Under the pieces are notes generated by a model. It ran no database searches. It was given only the letters and a program-made list of their open reading frames with translations, and had not been told where the DNA came from. DNA of 7,620 nt from a bacterium SM23_31 (lineage in GTDB: Bacteria > SM23-31): positions 1 through 7,620 of the forward strand of contig LJUD01000134.1 of NCBI GenBank assembly GCA_001304035.1. Direction: 5' to 3'. Numbering within the stretch: position 1 is the first letter of the stretch; each line of letters starts with the position of its first letter. The position numbers and the translations under genes were made by a program. Below, one piece after another: positions 6,580 to 7,620 of this stretch.

Positions 6580-6984
6580 ATGGGCAGCCAAATCCCTTTA
6601 TTATTTAACATAAAACCCAGTTCAGGTGTTCCAATATACAAGCAGATAATGGAACAAATAAACAGGCTGGTAATAAGCGGGTTTCTTAAAGCGGGTGACG
6701 AACTGCCGTCGGTGCGTCAGGCTGCAAGTTATTTAGAGGTGAATCCTATGACCATCTCGAAAGCCTACAGCCTTCTCGAAGCAACCAGCGTCCTGGAACG
6801 CGTCCGCGGTAAGGGGATGATTATCGCACATGACCGGAGACGAACGCATGACCTCGACAAACGTATCGAATTTTTAAAACCCGCACTAATAGAAGCGGCG
6901 ACGCAGGCAAACCAGCTTGCACTGCCCAGGGAAACCATATTGAAACTATTTTCAGAGCTTTTGGAGGAATATACACATGAGTGA
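6580..6984 (+). CDS. GntR-family transcriptional regulator, YtrA subfamily
   Basis: This 134-residue protein is the typical short size of YtrA-type GntR regulators. A winged helix-turn-helix spans about residues 18-84: PIYKQIMEQINRLVISG, then the helix-turn-helix ELPSVRQAASYLEVNPMTIS (41-60), continuing KAYSLLE, and the wing RGKGMII (76-82). The remaining 50 residues form a short helical dimerisation tail, too small for the FadR, HutC or MocR effector domains. ATG 6580 is chosen because AGAGG lies five bases upstream; a longer frame back to the TTG at 6490 would begin inside the -35 box and adds a non-conserved stretch. It overlaps the ABC ATPase gene by 8 bases, the standard YtrA-type arrangement in which the regulator represses its own promoter and the transporter until an envelope-active compound or stress relieves it. 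The actual inducer cannot be read from the sequence. Confidence 0.93.
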   Translation: MGSQIPLLFNIKPSSGVPIYKQIMEQINRLVISGFLKAGDELPSVRQAASYLEVNPMTISKAYSLLEATSVLERVRGKGMIIAHDRRRTHDLDKRIEFLKPALIEAATQANQLALPRETILKLFSELLEEYTHE

Positions 6985-7620
6985 AACAGCGCTCAGTCTT
7001 AAAGGAGTTAAAAAATGCTTCGGTGCTAATATCGTGTTGAAGTCGGTGGATTTTTCCGTCCCGGAAGGAATAATAACGGGGCTTGTCGGCAAGAACGGCG
7101 CCGGAAAAACGACCATGATAAAGTGTCTTCTCGGGCTTCTCAAGCCCGATTCGGGGGAGGCATCCGTCTTCAATGACCCGTCATGGAACCTGAGTGTTGA
7201 AACAAAGCAGCGCATCGGCTACGTTCCCCAGGTCATGACGGGATTCCGGTGGATGAAAGTCAAGACCCTGCTGGAGTACACCGGCGCATTTTATGCTCAC
7301 TGGAACACGGAAAAAGTCGACACTCTTGCTGCCGAGTGGAACCTCGATCCCAATGCAAAGATCAACAATCTTTCCGAGGGAGAACGGCAGAAGCTCTCGA
7401 TCATTCAGGCAATGGGGCACGAACCCGACCTGTTCATTTTCGATGAACCTGTCGCCAGCCTCGACCCGGCAGCACGGAGAGATTTCATCAAACGTCTAAT
7501 CGAACTTAACAGCAGTGATAACGTCACCATGCTCTTCTCGACGCACATCATGTCCGACCTGGAACGGGTTGCCGCCGATATTGCACTCCTTAAAGACGGA
7601 ATAATATCCTTCACCGGCGA
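6977..7620 (+). CDS. ABC transporter ATP-binding protein, C-terminus cut by window edge
   Basis: 214 codons are visible from ATG 6977, with the stop beyond the right edge. GGAGG (6963-6967) lies nine bases upstream, inside the end of the regulator gene, and the reading frames overlap by 8 bases, indicating translational coupling. The nucleotide-binding domain is complete in its motifs: Walker A GKNGAGKT (38-45), Q-loop Gln85 (GYVPQ), ABC signature LSEGERQ (132-138), Walker B LFIFDEP (152-158), D-loop SLD (161-163) and switch His190 (STH). The signature departs from LSGGQ at positions 3 and 5 (Glu for Gly and Gln), as seen in several exporter ATPases. The family powers a separate membrane permease, which should follow downstream outside the window. 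In YtrA-linked operons these transporters are usually drug or peptide efflux or cell-envelope-stress systems; the substrate here is unknown. The coding sequence looks more GC-rich than the left-hand genes. Confidence 0.95.
   Translation, partial: MSETALSLKGVKKCFGANIVLKSVDFSVPEGIITGLVGKNGAGKTTMIKCLLGLLKPDSGEASVFNDPSWNLSVETKQRIGYVPQVMTGFRWMKVKTLLEYTGAFYAHWNTEKVDTLAAEWNLDPNAKINNLSEGERQKLSIIQAMGHEPDLFIFDEPVASLDPAARRDFIKRLIELNSSDNVTMLFSTHIMSDLERVAADIALLKDGIISFTG

Noticed and set aside
6952..7614. Frames on both strands of 65-87 codons at the right end
   Set aside because: They are shadows of the ABC ATPase, whose frame contains every ABC motif in order.

Overview
The window comes from a Gram-negative (diderm) bacterium. 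It encodes a TamB-type envelope-spanning protein and a YcbB-type periplasmic L,D-transpeptidase, both of which need an outer membrane and/or meso-diaminopimelate peptidoglycan. The DNA is AT-rich with very AT-rich intergenic stretches. Recognisable Shine-Dalgarno sequences precede three of the four genes. Together with the TamB style and a 'GTAGGGGC...GCCCCTAC' palindromic intergenic repeat, this loosely suggests an FCB-group or candidate-phylum bacterium. That taxonomic placement is inference and is weak.

Layout: (1) 1-3916, minus strand, is a long tamB gene that runs off the left edge, open throughout (1305 codons visible). (2) 3917-4432 is a non-coding gap holding a composite palindromic REP-like element (4104-4248) with three 30-bp tandem units inside it, a separate 10-bp inverted repeat, and a weak terminator-like hairpin. 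(3) 4433-6121, minus strand, is a complete YcbB/LdtD-family L,D-transpeptidase. (4) 6122-6579 is a divergent, very AT-rich regulatory region with several inverted repeats and promoter-like boxes. (5) 6580-6984, plus strand, is a short GntR-family regulator of the YtrA subfamily. (6) 6977-7620, plus strand, is an ABC transporter ATPase that overlaps the regulator by 8 bases and runs off the right edge.

Functionally there are two units. The left one is envelope biogenesis: peptidoglycan 3-3 cross-linking plus the TamB inner-to-outer-membrane bridge, same strand, separated by 516 bp, so co-transcription is uncertain. The right one is a classic YtrA-regulator/ABC-exporter operon, in which the repressor normally controls its own promoter and an ABC transporter induced by envelope stress or an antimicrobial. 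The visibly more GC-rich ABC coding sequence contrasts with the AT-rich left side.

I did not find an obviously new multi-gene system. The parts most worth a second look are the composite repeat at 4104-4248 and the clustered palindromes and GTAT/ATAC half-sites in the 6358-6556 control region.
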